In this document: positions 47,273-58,869 of the stretch, one piece after another | How positions within the stretch are numbered: position 1 is the stretch's first letter | Layout: each line of letters starts with the position of its first letter | From: Panorpa germanica | Taxonomy: Eukaryota > Arthropoda > Insecta > Mecoptera > Panorpidae | NCBI GenBank assembly: GCA_963678705.1 | Contig: OY783207.1 | Coordinates: 20,372,001-20,436,000, forward strand | DNA: 64,000 nt | Direction: 5' to 3' | Translations under genes and position numbers: made by a program | The notes under the pieces: generated by a model | Seen by the model: the letters and a program-made list of their open reading frames with translations, nothing else | Told to the model about the DNA's origin: nothing | Database searches by the model: none

Positions 47273-48806
47273 GTTTATAGTAATAGAAGTGTATTTACTG
47301 ATTAATAAAGTAGAGAATAAAGCAAAATTGATGTAGACTGAAATAAAAAAACAAAAATTTAAGATATTTAATATTTTGGTTTAAACTAATGAATATAATA
47401 AAATAAATAATAAAATATGTAATACAATATATAATACATAAAAGAGATACTTATAATTACCAAAATTACTTTTATATAAAATACATAAGAAATAATATAC
47501 AAAATGGTGGTTAAACGTTGCTACATATACAAAGAAATTTTCAAAAAAATTACAACTTACTATATATTTAAATATAACTGCACAAATATAACTGTATAAA
47601 TACAAATAATAGTCTTGTAAAAAAATATAAAACTATTAATAACTATTTAATAATCGGTATTAAAAATACTATTAATAATTTCAACAGCAAAAAGAATTTA
47701 GAAAGTTTTGGAAACTTTACTAACTACCACACTAACTACTTAGTAAACAGTAAACCGTTAGAAAGCCGCCATTTAAATCTAAACGAATAGTAATCGATCA
47801 TTGTCGAACGAGTAAGACTGAGAGAGATAGCAATCTTATATATATCATTATACATTCGTTTGTTGAAAAGGGATAGTATATAATTTATACATATCTTTTG
47901 AATGAAACAACATACGAATATAATAAAATAACCATGAAAAATATATTTTGCTTGTCTAATCACATCTCGTTTCTTTCTCACATAGCAGATTGATTCCTCA
48001 CTTTGGAATAAACAGAAATACTTAATGAATGATGTTGGAAAAAGAAAGAATATTATTATGAAAAAAATTCTAACAGCTAACACAAAATCTGTGAGAGGTA
48101 AGAAATCAATTTGAACTAAAAGCGACTTTTGTATACCAATTTTGAACTATTAACGAACTTGCTAAAACTACAGATATCAGATTTTATTTCACAAAATCTT
48201 GACAGGTAGAGAATCAATTTGAACTAAAATTGATTTCTGTGTTGTTGCTCCAATTTGTAAAACGTTAGAATTGAAATGTACGAGTGACTAGAACTTCACC
48301 TAGCCATTTTATTTCACCAAATGTTTACTGAGTTACATTAATAAGTTTCATTATTAATATCCTAGTAAACATTTAATGAAGTGTCTCTTTTTGCGACGTT
48401 TCTATCACTATTCCACTTCAATTATAGTTTGCATCAACTCTATCTTCATTTGTATTCCGACAGGTGGAGTGGTTCCGTCATCTGTAGCCGATAAAACAGA
48501 CATTTCATATGAACAATTGTGAAAATCTGAACTATAATTCCCACCTACGTAGTTTTAGTATTAATTTATATATATAAATTAATACTAAAACTACGTAGGT
48601 GGGAATGGTGCCTTTATAAAAATATAGATAATAAATAAAATAACAAATAAGATAATTTTCCTTTGAATGCTTGTAGACACTGAAATACGATCTGCGTGAC
48701 GTTACTATGGAAATAATAGTTTGATCGATAATTTTAAAATATCTAAAATCTAAACCTAATGTAATAAAATTATTATTTGTCAACTTAACATAAAAATTAA
48801 ATTATA
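47273..48806. other. Divergent spacer between the tnp2-like ORF and the SMKR1-like gene
   Basis: AT-rich. The only clear structure is the 70-bp palindrome at 48537-48606. The promoters of both flanking genes should lie here, but no TATA-type or initiator element stands out. Confidence 0.5.
48537..48606. repeat. Perfect 70-bp palindrome upstream of the SMKR1-like gene
   Basis: Two 35-base halves (48537-48571 and 48572-48606) are exact reverse complements with no spacer: ATTCCCACCTACGTAGTTTT runs in and its complement runs out, with TTTATATATATAAA at the centre. It lies 200 bp before the ATG of the SMKR1-like gene. Confidence 0.95.
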
Positions 48807-50689
48807 ATGGGTGGTAAAGGCAAGAAGAAAAAGCCTGCGAAAAATGGAAATGACAATAAGAAAGCAGCGAAGAAGTCAGGAGGGGGTGGAAAGTCTAGAC
48901 GTGGCGAAGGAGGTCGATCTAAATCCAGATGTCAGATGGATATCTTCAATGAAGGAGCTATGGAGAACGCCTACTACTTGTGCCACAATATTCAGGTTGG
49001 TTTTCTATGTTTATTATAATATTACCCGCTAAACGCAGTATCGTGCATTTAAGGATTATATAACATAAGAAAAGGCACCTGTCACGTAAACGATTTTATC
49101 TAATATACAACGTTTTGTGATCCATTTTACTGCTTATTGATAAATAAGTATATTATTATTATTATTTTTTTTATTTTTATTTTTAATGTTTTTGCCATTT
49201 GGCACTACATTCTTGTGCTAACTCATTTATATACATGTCATTGTGCTTAATTCAATTTTGAGAATGTTTATTCTCATTTTTTTCAAACGAAAAAAAAAAT
49301 ATATAAAATTCCTTATAAAAATAAAAACAAAACTGCTACTGCTACTGCTTCGCTCCTTCTGCTTCGCTCCTTCTGCTACTGTCCCTCCTGTTTCTACTTT
49401 GCCATTCCTTCTTTTTCCTAGTTTTTTTTCTCTATCTCCGCATCCACCCCTTCCCTTCACTTTCGGCATTACATTCTTCTGCCTTAAAAAGATTTAAAAA
49501 GCTTCAGCCTTCCTTCTTCTAATTATTTCTGCCATCCATCTATTCCCTTCTTTGCCCCCTTTTAAGAGCTGCCCAATATTCATCTCACTCCCTACTTTTT
49601 CCTTACAATCAAACTTAATGTGCTCCAGTGTTTCGTCCTCCGTTCCGCACACTCTACACATTCTTTCCTCACTACTTTCCCAGTAACTGTTTCCTTTTTC
49701 CTCATTTCCCAATCTAAACCTTGCTGTCCTTAATAACCTAATATAATAAGTATATTATTAGGTTCTTTTTAAGGATTAAAGGCTTTTAATTCAACTAAAA
49801 TCCTTTTTAGATTAAATATAATAGGTTATACTTTAATAAAATAAATTGTGTTTTGCGGGATTGTACTAATTCAAGTGTTCTAAATTTCAATTCTGAATGC
49901 TTAATTTTTTATTTATATTTAATTAATTTTTTAGTGTGTACTTATTTTAGTAGGTAGCATACGTACAAGAATTTTGCACATCTGATTACTAGTATGAAAC
50001 TGGACTTATAATAAAATTGTTAATTTCTCGACCGGCGGTATCGATTTTTTTTTTGACGCAATGTCTTATCAGTGGATTTTATGATATAGTTGTTGTAGAG
50101 GACATAATTTCCTATAAGATTTGTTTATACAATTTTTTTTGTCTGTTCAACTTTACTCTGTGTTAAACACACTAGTAACAGTACTGTTAATAAATGCAAT
50201 ATTCATATTTGTATATCAATATCTTGCTTTTATTTTAATTATTGTTAGATTTAAGATTTCTTTGTTTCAATTCATTTATATTTTATACTGAGTTGATTTA
50301 TATACACTGCTCTCTGTGGGCAAACGATAATATTTCTTATATAAACATCTTTCACTTCTACTAGGGTTCGACACTACGCATTTGTTCACAATTCTTTCTT
50401 ATAGCTATTTCGGTCAACTTTTGAATATTAAAAAAAAAAAGTGCAAAATATATATTTTAACATATATTTCAATAAAAATTTAAAAAAAATTAGGACGTTA
50501 AAAATGAGATTACAAGCCTATTGTGGTAATATTGTTTTATATTAATTAAGAATTGTATTAATGAATTATAACCCAATCGTTATAAAAAACTATTTTTATC
50601 GTTTGCAGGACGTTTTAAAATCTCGAGGCTTTCCTTGGCCGGACGCACAGAAAAAGAAGAAGAAGGGTAAAGGTGGAAAAAAGAAGTAA
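48807..50689 (+). CDS. SMKR1: Small lysine-rich protein (SMKR1 family)
   Basis: Two exons, 48807-48995 and 50609-50689, joined in phase 0, give 89 residues. The N-terminal third is Lys/Gly/Ser-rich (MGGKGKKKKPAKN). A conserved core follows, DIFNEGAMENAYYLCHNIQ, then DVLKSRGFPWPDAQ, and the tail is again Lys-rich. The spacing of D-I, A-M, YY-x-x-HN, RGF-x-WP matches the vertebrate small lysine-rich protein 1 core as I recall it. Function is not known; the conserved helix-like core with a basic tail is what defines the family. The 1.6-kb intron carries a LINE fragment. The gene is convergent with the zinc-finger gene downstream (0.7 kb apart), and its start lies 200 bp after a perfect palindrome. 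Confidence 0.82.
48996..50608 (+). other. Intron of the SMKR1-like gene
   Basis: A 1.6-kb intron with a LINE tail (49470-49745, minus) preceded by a CTGCTACTGCTTCGCTCCTT-type pyrimidine-rich stretch that belongs to its 3' end. The remainder is AT-rich. Confidence 0.6.
49470..49745 (-). pseudogene. LINE ORF2 3' tail, best-preserved copy, in the SMKR1 intron
   Basis: The minus strand reads TARFRLGNEEKGNSYWESSE, then CRVCGTEDETLEHIKFDC (C-x2-C-x8-H-x4-C), then a basic tail ending RRRKAEAF and a stop. This is the C-terminal Cys-His motif found after the reverse transcriptase of R1/jockey/I-type LINEs. The catalytic parts are absent (5' truncation). Confidence 0.8.
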
Positions 50690-51371
50690 ATGTTACAAAA
50701 TTATTCAAATTTAAATTCTAACTGCATACATCTATTTAATGGTTGCTTTGTTAAAATGGATTAACGAATATTAATAAAATTTTAAATTTTGATATCATTA
50801 AAACATATTTTGATTTATTTTCGATTATAAAAGTCATTTAAAACATTTTTGGTTTATATATTTCCATAAGTAAATGTTGCGAGTATCTTTTTGAAATTTA
50901 GACGATATGTTTTTAAAACTTCATTGTTTTCAAATTAACAAAAAATGCATTACATATTATCTTTATTTAAGTTATTTCTATTCCGTTATATATCATAAGC
51001 TCAAATTTGTATTTGAAGTCTGAATCTATTTATTGTGGCTCATATTTTCGTAGTAAAAAAAAGGAAAGTAATGAAAAATGTTATCTCACAAAGCCATGTA
51101 AAATTTAACAAATTATGAAAAGTTTGCGTTGTTTTAATTGTTCAAATAATAAAAATATGAATGACTATGAAGCTTTATCATTTAATATTGTTTTATTGTT
51201 GTTATTGTTTTTTTATCTTGCCAATAAATAAATATTAAATTAAACTATTGATACATTATTTTTGTCTTTGTAGTGTATTAATTATTTTATGCATTTTATA
51301 TAAATAAAAGTGTATTATGTTAAAATAAATATCAATATTTGCAAACAGTATACAAATCCATTTATTAAAAT
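50690..51371. other. Short convergent intergenic spacer
   Basis: AT-rich spacer between the ends of the SMKR1-like gene and the zinc-finger gene. It holds probable polyadenylation signals for both strands (AATAAA on plus at 50773; TTTATT on plus at 51361, only a few bases beyond the minus-strand stop) and nothing else that I can identify. Confidence 0.5.
50773..50778 (+). terminator. Candidate polyadenylation signal of the SMKR1-like gene
   Basis: AATAAA 84 nt after the stop codon at 50687-50689, in AT-rich sequence. It is the first canonical hexamer after the gene. Confidence 0.45.
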
Positions 51372-54300
51372 TTACAATAATTTATATACATTGGAAAAAT
51401 GTGTCCGCTGATGTGCTTTTAAAGCGTTTGGTTGACTAAACGATTTGTCACATTCATTACACTTGTGCGGCTTCTTCAATTGTGGACATAAATGGTTTGA
51501 TGAGCTATCTGATTCGCTATTCTCTGTGCCACAATCAGCACACTCAAACGGCAACAAATTAGAATATATTTCTCCGTGATTCTTCACAGTATTATCTTCT
51601 GGAAATTATAAGTTTATTTTATGTAATTATTACTTTAAAACCCTCTTGTTTTAGATTAAAATTAACCATAATATGTTACTAAAAGGAATACTGAATATAT
51701 GTTATCAAAGTGCCATAATCTTAAGAAGAAGATGTTATGGTATTCTACAAACTAATGTAAGAACTTCAGATATATTCATAAGATTTTTCTTGTGTGCTAA
51801 AATGACGGTGTTAAATTTTAATATGTGTTATTAAATGATATTAATATTATTTAAACTGAGATAATATATATTTTCGTCGGTGATAGGACTAAGCATCGGA
51901 AATAGACCGACCTAACGATGTTTTCAAGAAAATCACTTTTCTTAGGATTTTTGAAAATGATTATTTAAAAATTGAAATACATATATAGATATTTATATCC
52001 TCTGTACGTAGAAAATGTTTCAACACCCGTTGCAGTACTAAATTTTTATATATTGACTGTTAAATTTTGCAGTTTTACATACATACCCTACACTGACCTA
52101 TGGTGAAAGGGATATTTTGTGATATAACAAAGGAAATTTTCTTACGATTGTTTTAAAAAGCTAAAGAATCATTAATTGACAATATTGTACTGTAAAAATA
52201 TTCGTTTTTTTTCATAAAATAAGTTTAAAGACAGCTACTTTTTACAATTTTCAAACATGCTCACATAGCCTAGTGACTAGAACAACGCCGCCCTGCGCGG
52301 GAAGTTTAAAATACCTTAAAATATACAGCAAATTAAAGAGTCGTAGTCTTTTGGCTAAAAAACAAACAAATCGGAGTTTATTTTTATGTGAATTAGTGCT
52401 TAGTAGTAATTAGTGCAAAGTAGTAATTTTTTAAGGTACCCAAGAAATAGACAGGTTAATTTAAATAGGGAGATCTTTCGGTAGGTTGACCATGACTGCT
52501 CACTGGAACGTCATTAAATAAATAAAGTAAAATATATATTTCCAAAATAGATCGCGTTTTGGAGGTATTGTGTGTATTTGTACTTTCAAATTAATTATAT
52601 TACCGTAATTTACGTAAGGGTAGTAACGACATAAACTATCTTTTATTTGTACATTGAACATATTAATACATGTAGTGTGTGTAGCATGCCTTCCAGGAGG
52701 TAATCATTCTTTGCATGTTATCAGTGCGCAAAATCGCAAAATCAATTATATCTAGTTATAATGGAATCGAGTTTTTGGGTGCCTATGTTCGGTCTTCCAA
52801 TTTATCTAAAATCAGCTTTAATTTTTAACTCCCACGTAAAAAGAAATCTGCCATCCAGCGTATCTGAAATTACCTTTTTTTAGCCCCATGCAAAATGTGC
52901 TTGTGTCCTAATTTTTTAGTCGTAGATTTTTCAATTGTTGATTGAAATTGATGTTAATAAATGTGAATTGGCGTGTCTATTTTATTAAATATCTAAATAT
53001 TGACAGAGATATAGCAATTAAAAGTTTGAATTGTAGTTTTAGCGCTAGAAATGGTCGGCCATATTTTTATGACGTGAAATGCATTTTAACGTCAGTTATT
53101 TGTTGAGTAGGTCAGTGCTGTTGTAATGTTCTGTAGCTGTTGGTAGTCAAATAATCAAGTCAAATCAAAGAATAATAATTTTTTATTTTATTTAATCCTG
53201 CTAAGGCAGACATAATATTGAAATTTGATTGTTCCTTGAAATAGCTGTAAATAATATTTGATATTTTGATATATAAATACATATAACAGAGATTTATGAG
53301 CCATAAGGTTGGTAACCTTACACAAGGATTGTGATGTAACATGCACTTGGAATGTGTACAACGTTGAATCCCTTTAATAATTAAAGAGACAAAATGACTT
53401 TTTTAATTGTTAATATCTCTTAACATATAAGGAGTTATTAAAAAATAATTGAACATTTGAGGTTCTAGTAACCCACTTTATCAACATATAGTACACTTTT
53501 ATAGAAATTAAGACATAGGACAAAAGCCCATTAGTGTTTGACCTAACAAGACTATTTAAACATAATATGAGCATTATTTGCTCAGGAGCTATTTGCTAAA
53601 ATACTCAAGAGTTACGCGATATTTTTGATTTTGTTTTGATACAAAAGTTTAACTTCAATGGATCTGAATTAACTTAAATTTTGAATGAAGATGAAGAAGA
53701 ATGTATGGTCAAATTGTACAACGCTTCAAACCTCTCTCTCTACATTTATCATAAAGAAATGGTTTCACAGTCGTTACATTTATGAGATTGTTTACCTGAA
53801 TGTTGTTTTGTATGTTCTTTTAGTATTTGCAATTCATAAAACTCTTGTCCACATAATGTACATTGATGAGGTTTCTTAGTTGAATGGATTTTTGCGTGAG
53901 CGGTTAACTGACTTAAACTACTGAATGATTGGTTGCAGGATGAGCAATTAAAGAATTTGGAACTAGATTTTATTATAATATTTTTCTGTGGTTCTTCACT
54001 TGTAGGTCGATAATGTTTTAAGCAGCTGCATATCTTTAAATGTTTGTTTAGACTGGTAGAAGTCCGATACGACTTGCCACATTTTAAACATCTGTAATAT
54101 TTCATAATTATTGACTGAGATTTGTATTTCTTTAGCAGATTTGTACGATTGGATTTACTTTTATGCATTTGTATATGTTTCTTCAAATGATTTAAATTAT
54201 GAAATATGGCTTTACATTCGGCACAGACAAAATGTACATTGAAAGTTGGCATATCAGTATCTTCAGACGAGGTTTTATTTTCCTGCACAGCTGGTGAAAT

Positions 54301-55489
54301 CTTAGTATTGGTGAGACTTTTATGTGAGTCTAAATATTCTTGAAGTAATTTCACTTTATATTCCATATATTCTTTTTCTTGTTGAATAAACTCTTTGCTA
54401 TATCCCGCAAAATTTCCAAATGATTCTGTTTTAAGGCCATCTTCGATTTTTCCTGTTTTTGGTTCGATATTTACATGATTCTTTAATTCATGAGCAAGAG
54501 GACTCAATTCTTGTTCTAATAGATGTAAATAATTATCCTTTGTAAAAGCATTGTTCTTATCAAAGTTATCTGCAATAAATATAACCATTAATATCCGTGT
54601 ATCTTGTGCGATATATTTTCTGTGTTTGGTTTTTATCAGAATTAATTTGATTATATGTTCATTATCATAAAATCTCTAAAAACTCTATTCGAAATCATAT
54701 TTATTAAAAATCTATTCATTATGTATTGAAATGGAGTCCAATTACTGGATACTTTATTTTATAATAATCATTATCTTTATTTAATATAAAGTTTACTTCG
54801 TGTAATTTACCAACCTGACTTGAAGGTCAATTCCTTATTTACCGGGCATACAACTTTGTCCGGATAGCCACTTTGGTCAAAGATATTTCTGCAATGCAAA
54901 CTGTTATTAAAATGCTGATAAAAGTAAAATCAAAATAAATGGTTATATATACATATGTATATTGACGTTTTTGTTATGTTATGTTTTGTTATGTATATTT
55001 TTATGTATATATAAAAATTGACATAGTTACAGCTATATCAAATTTGAATTTCAATTTTACCGCATGTTTTAGATGTGCATAATACGAATCAGAACCTTAC
55101 AACCTTATTATATATTGATTTTCTGTATATTATGATTGTCATGAAAAAATAAAAATACATTCTCGATTAATTATTACTTCTGTGACGCCATAATACGTAT
55201 ATTAACATTTCTATTAACTTACTGTATTTCGTAATGAAATAAATAACGAACCTATCAAGGTTACTAATTGAAATACAAATAATTCTTTTATTTATGCTTA
55301 CTTATAAATGGAATTCAGGTAAAGGCACTCGACTGTCTGTTCTTTGCATTTTGATAAGTTTCTAACTTCTCCAGTGACATCACAATGATTTTGACAATGG
55401 GGACACACAACGTGAAGGTTTTTGCACAATTTGATTGATGGACGGATTATGTTTTGACAAGCCTGGCATGTAACAGTTTTTGTTGACAT
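51372..55489 (-). CDS. C2H2 zinc-finger protein with a SIAH-like half-RING N-terminus
   Basis: Four exons on the minus strand keep frame: 55302-55489, 54815-54888, 53796-54569, 51372-51598; 420 residues. The N-terminus has C-x2-C-x10-C-x3-H-x2-C-x2-C with the residue pattern of SINA/SIAH RING fingers (CQACQNIIRPSIKLCKNLHVV), but the last C-x2-C pair is absent. Exon 3 holds a Glu/Lys-rich linker and four fingers, the second ending H-x3-C (C2HC type). Exon 4 adds a degenerate finger and a final canonical one (HKCNECDKSFS...HQRTH). Probably a nuclear DNA-binding protein; a ubiquitin-ligase role is not supported because the RING is incomplete. The start chosen is MSTKTVT; an in-frame ATG at 55582 would add 31 residues, but a strong donor-like GTAAGT lies between. 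The 74-nt exon 2 is the least certain, though it alone reconciles phases 2 and 1. Confidence 0.78.
51872..51925 (+). mobile_element. SINE 3' fragment
   Basis: TCGTCGGTGATAGGACTAAG and CATCGGAAATAGACCGACCT follow the SINE 3' end almost exactly in plus orientation. The 5' tRNA part is absent. Confidence 0.65.
52896..53533 (+). mobile_element. GGGCTTGTGTCC-family MITE, near full length
   Basis: Both ends are present: left TGCTTGTGTCCTAATTTTTT, right GACATAGGACAAAAGCCCATTA (given here in two overlapping parts of one terminus). About 640 bp, no coding capacity. This is the best reference copy in the window. It lies in the last intron of the zinc-finger gene. Confidence 0.85.
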
Positions 55490-55646
55490 TGCTGAACCGT
55501 TAAGATTCCGTCTATTACCCTTTAAACAAATATAACTTACAGAATTATTGTATTTATATAAGATACTCGTCTGGCCTGTCATGTTTGATGTGCTCTTACT
55601 GTCCTTGAAAGTGTGAGTTCTAAAAATTCATGGACTTTTTTTCAGA

Positions 55647-56045
55647 AATCAATAATTTTCCTTTTTGAAAAAAAAGTCTATGAATTTTTATAACTCCTTA
55701 TAAAATCCAAAATAGTTAAGATATTTCAAATTTTTTAACGCAGTTCGTCGTCTTAAACATAAATGCATATAACTGCATCAAAAAATATTAAAGAATCAAT
55801 AATTTTCCTTTTAAAAAAAGTCGATGAATTTTTAGAACCCCTTATATAATCCAAAATAGTTAAGATATTTCAAATTTTTTAACGCATTTCGTCTTCTTAA
55901 ATATAAATGGATATAATTACATCAAAATATATTAACAAATCAATAATTTTCCTTTTTGAAAAAAAGTCCATGAATTTTAAGAACCCCTTATAAAATCCAG
56001 AAAAATTAAGACGTTTCAAATTGATTAACACAGTTCGTCTTCTTA
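55647..56045. repeat. Tandem repeat, about 145-bp unit, 2.8 copies
   Basis: Each unit starts AATCAATAATTTTCC (55647, 55794, 55938) and contains AGTC-ATGAATTTT, CCTTATA-AATCCA and TCGTCTTCTTAAA-type words. Spacings are 147 and 144. A reversed piece of the unit (GTTCTAAAAATTCATGGACT, about 55617) precedes the array and would form a hairpin with the first unit. Confidence 0.85.
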
Positions 56046-56989
56046 AAGTTTAGTGGATAATACTCTAGCGGATAATACTCTATTAAAAATTAAAGAAATA
56101 AGAAATAAGGATTATCAAACAAATTTTCATCGCTTTAGAAGTTTCTCTTTCTTTAACAAACGTATAACACACCCATTGCCAACCAATGGGGCGAACAGCT
56201 AGCATGAAATATATTAAGAAATATAATAATGTAGAAAGTAAAGCCTAAAAGCACACAATTAATATAATAATAATAAATAAAAAAATAATGACAAATATGA
56301 GTTCTTTAAAAGATATTCTATATTTATACAATTTTATTACCCCTAAGAAAAAAATATTTAAGAACTTTTTGACTTCGCATAACAAATTACATTTTATAAC
56401 ATACTAATTTACTAATAATAGTTTAATTATTTGTTATGTTGATGTACCCTTTATTATACCAATTTGTCTAATGTAGTTGATAGTAAAATGCAATCAATTA
56501 TAATTATTTTGTATCCGCGTTTTTTTCGGTGCGGCTCTGGTTACAAGTTTCGTGCTGTCTTATGACATGCTAACCCACTATTTATAAAGAAATAAAGTTG
56601 AATTACCTTAATTAGTCACACAAGTTCCGTACAGGATAGAAACCCCTTGACAAATTCTGCTCTTTCAAACGTAAATTTCAATAGCTATAAAATTAATATT
56701 AAATAAATGGATCAATAAGTATAAAGTAAATATGTAAATTGAAATTTTTTTTGGTAATATTAAATTATTAATTTGACATTTTTCTTGTGTAGTAATTTTT
56801 TTGTGACATTTGAATTTAGTTGCCCGCTAGATCATAAAATAAAATAGACGTTGTACTGACTAATACGTTAAAGATTTCGTTATTTCTTCTAGCGCGTTCC
56901 AATCGCCATTTAAGAGATGTTTATGACGTGTTCACAATGTATAAATAAAATCTCTAGAAAATCGAAATGAGTTGATGAACTTATTCTTT

Positions 56990-57200
56990 TAAGTTGAATT
57001 TTTAATGAAATATTTGTGTATCTATTGTTTTTTTAATTTTTTATTAAATACTTAAAAGATGACGGAGATATACCTATTTAAAATTTCACTTTTGTCGGTA
57101 TTTTGTTTCAATCGTTTGACGGTACAGAACAAGTACTAATTTCTGCAGAATATTATTGTAGAGAGTGAACTATATCAATATGCAGTACAGCTGTATAAAA
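56990..57200 (+). mobile_element. Degenerate TTGTGAAC-subfamily remnant
   Basis: TTAAATACTTAAAAGATGAC and GGAGATATACC followed by AAAATTTCAC correspond to the family's interior. Ends not found. Confidence 0.4.
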
Positions 57201-57359
57201 ATGATGCTTACCAAAGCTAGAAATAAAATATGAAGTTGCGAAGATTTCAGGTTATCTCATAGATTGTATGATTGCCTTACATTCTTTGCTTACAGTTCCT
57301 TTATTCTTTACTTACTAATAAGAATATTTAAAAAGCAATAAAAAACATTGCTCTCTATT

Positions 57360-57780
57360 AATGCCATCTTCGCTTGTCCGCTTCGCTTCTCTACCGCTTT
57401 CGTCGTTTGGTAAAAATGTAAATCCATCTTGTTCTCTTTTCCCTTCCTTCTCCCTTCTCTTTCTCCTTACTTCCGTCACCCATACTCTGCCTTCCCTCTT
57501 TCCTTCCTATATCTCATCCAGGCCTAATCGACTTTCCACTTTTATTAACGAGCGAATACCTACTATCACGATTTATCTCCCCTGTCTTTATTTCTCGTCT
57601 CCGGCTTTTTACCTCCTTCATCCATTTTATTCCATTCTCCCTCCCTTTTAGGATTTCCATCAGTTCGATTTCACTTTCCGCTATCTCCTTACACCTATTC
57701 TTAACATGCTCTAAAGTTTCCTCTTCTCTGTCATTGGTTCTCTTCTTCTGTTCCTCAGTACCTACTGCTATCTACTCCCT
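57360..57780 (-). pseudogene. LINE ORF2 3' tail
   Basis: The minus strand reads EEETLEHVKNRCKEIAESEI after a frame break, with ELMEILKG and a WMKEVKSRRRK tail, parallel to the copy at 49470-49745. Confidence 0.65.
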
Positions 57781-57805
57781 CTCTCTTCATTACCAATATA
57801 TAAGG

Positions 57806-58278
57806 GCTTCCGCACACTGCAAGAGTATTTAAGCGAATTTTGACCGGACGTATACGCGCTACTACGCTTAACCTATCCGAACTCTGTAAATATAATGAAC
57901 CCCTTGCACACTGCAAGCGGCAATGCTGTCCGAATACGGGCGTTACGTAGATCTCATGCTGGAAGCGTATATCAGCGAATGTTAATTAAATAAATACACT
58001 GGAAGTGATATGAAAGCGAATGCAATAGTCTCTTTCATAACAGTGGTGTATCGATAAAAATTAAAGTAAAAGTTGGTTCTCATAATAAATTATATTAGTG
58101 CAAAACAACTCCAATATACCCTACAGTACACAAGTTCGACTTGGCGTACTGTCGTATTGGTACATGGTACGTATGTATTGTGACACAACACATGCAAAGA
58201 GTTCTAGCTACTCAATTAAGCCGCCCATTTACGCCCAAATTTGCTGTCGCTTAAATACGCTTGCAGTGTGCGACAGAT
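57806..58278. mobile_element. MITE with CGCACACTGCAAG inverted ends
   Basis: CCGCACACTGCAAGAGTATT followed by TAAGCGA (57810-57836) returns as TCGCTTAAATACGCTTGCAG TGTGCGA (58247-58273). Internal CGCACTGC-type words (CCTTGCACACTGCAAGCGG at 57902) repeat the terminal motif. Confidence 0.75.
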
Positions 58279-58692
58279 CTTAACGAACAGAATTTGTTCA
58301 TTTTATATCTAAAAATGACTCTACTCTTCTAAACGAATATTAACTCCATTTAAATCGTGCCACAAACATATCATATGCGCAAAATGTTATAATTATATAT
58401 ACTTAGTACGATCAACATTTATTCTGGGATTTTTGAACGAGCTGGTTGTTACATGAACGTATATTTGACATGTCGTGCGTTAGAAAATCGTTAAGCGTTG
58501 TCAGAAGCATGTTATATAGTCGTAGTATCAAACATCTGCAAAGGTATAAGTACAGCGTTTCCTAAACGGTGGGTTCGTGTATAAAGTTGATGCATTTTAC
58601 TACACTACAATGAAAATAACAAATAATTACATTATTCTTAATAAATAAATAATAATTAATATTAATAATAAAGTTATTATAATATAAAATCT

Positions 58693-58840
58693 AATGGGGC
58701 TTGTCAACTAATCTTTTAAGGGTCGTTTTCTTAATTTTTGATTGAAATAAAGGTTAATACATGCATATTGACGATTTTACTTTTTATATCAAATCAAGCT
58801 ATATCAAATTTGAATTTCACTTTTACCGCATGTTGCTCTG
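58693..58840 (+). mobile_element. TTGTGAAC-subfamily MITE fragment
   Basis: TAATGGGGCTTGTCAACTAA start, then TTTTTGATTGAAATAAAGGT. The stretch AGCTATATCAAATTTGAATT at its end is also found at 55033-55052. Confidence 0.6.
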
Positions 58841-58869
58841 CACAAGACGTGATGTGATTTTATTGTGTC

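Larger units (their letters stand above)
51599..53795 (-). other. Last intron of the zinc-finger gene
   Basis: A 2.2-kb intron. It contains a SINE 3' end (51872-51925) and a nearly full-length GGGCTTGTGTCC-family MITE (52896-53533). The rest is AT-rich and shows nothing further that I recognise. Confidence 0.6.

Noticed and set aside
47736-48083. 115-codon hydrophobic frame on the minus strand
   Set aside because: Phe/Ile-rich translation expected by chance in AT-rich DNA; no family signature.
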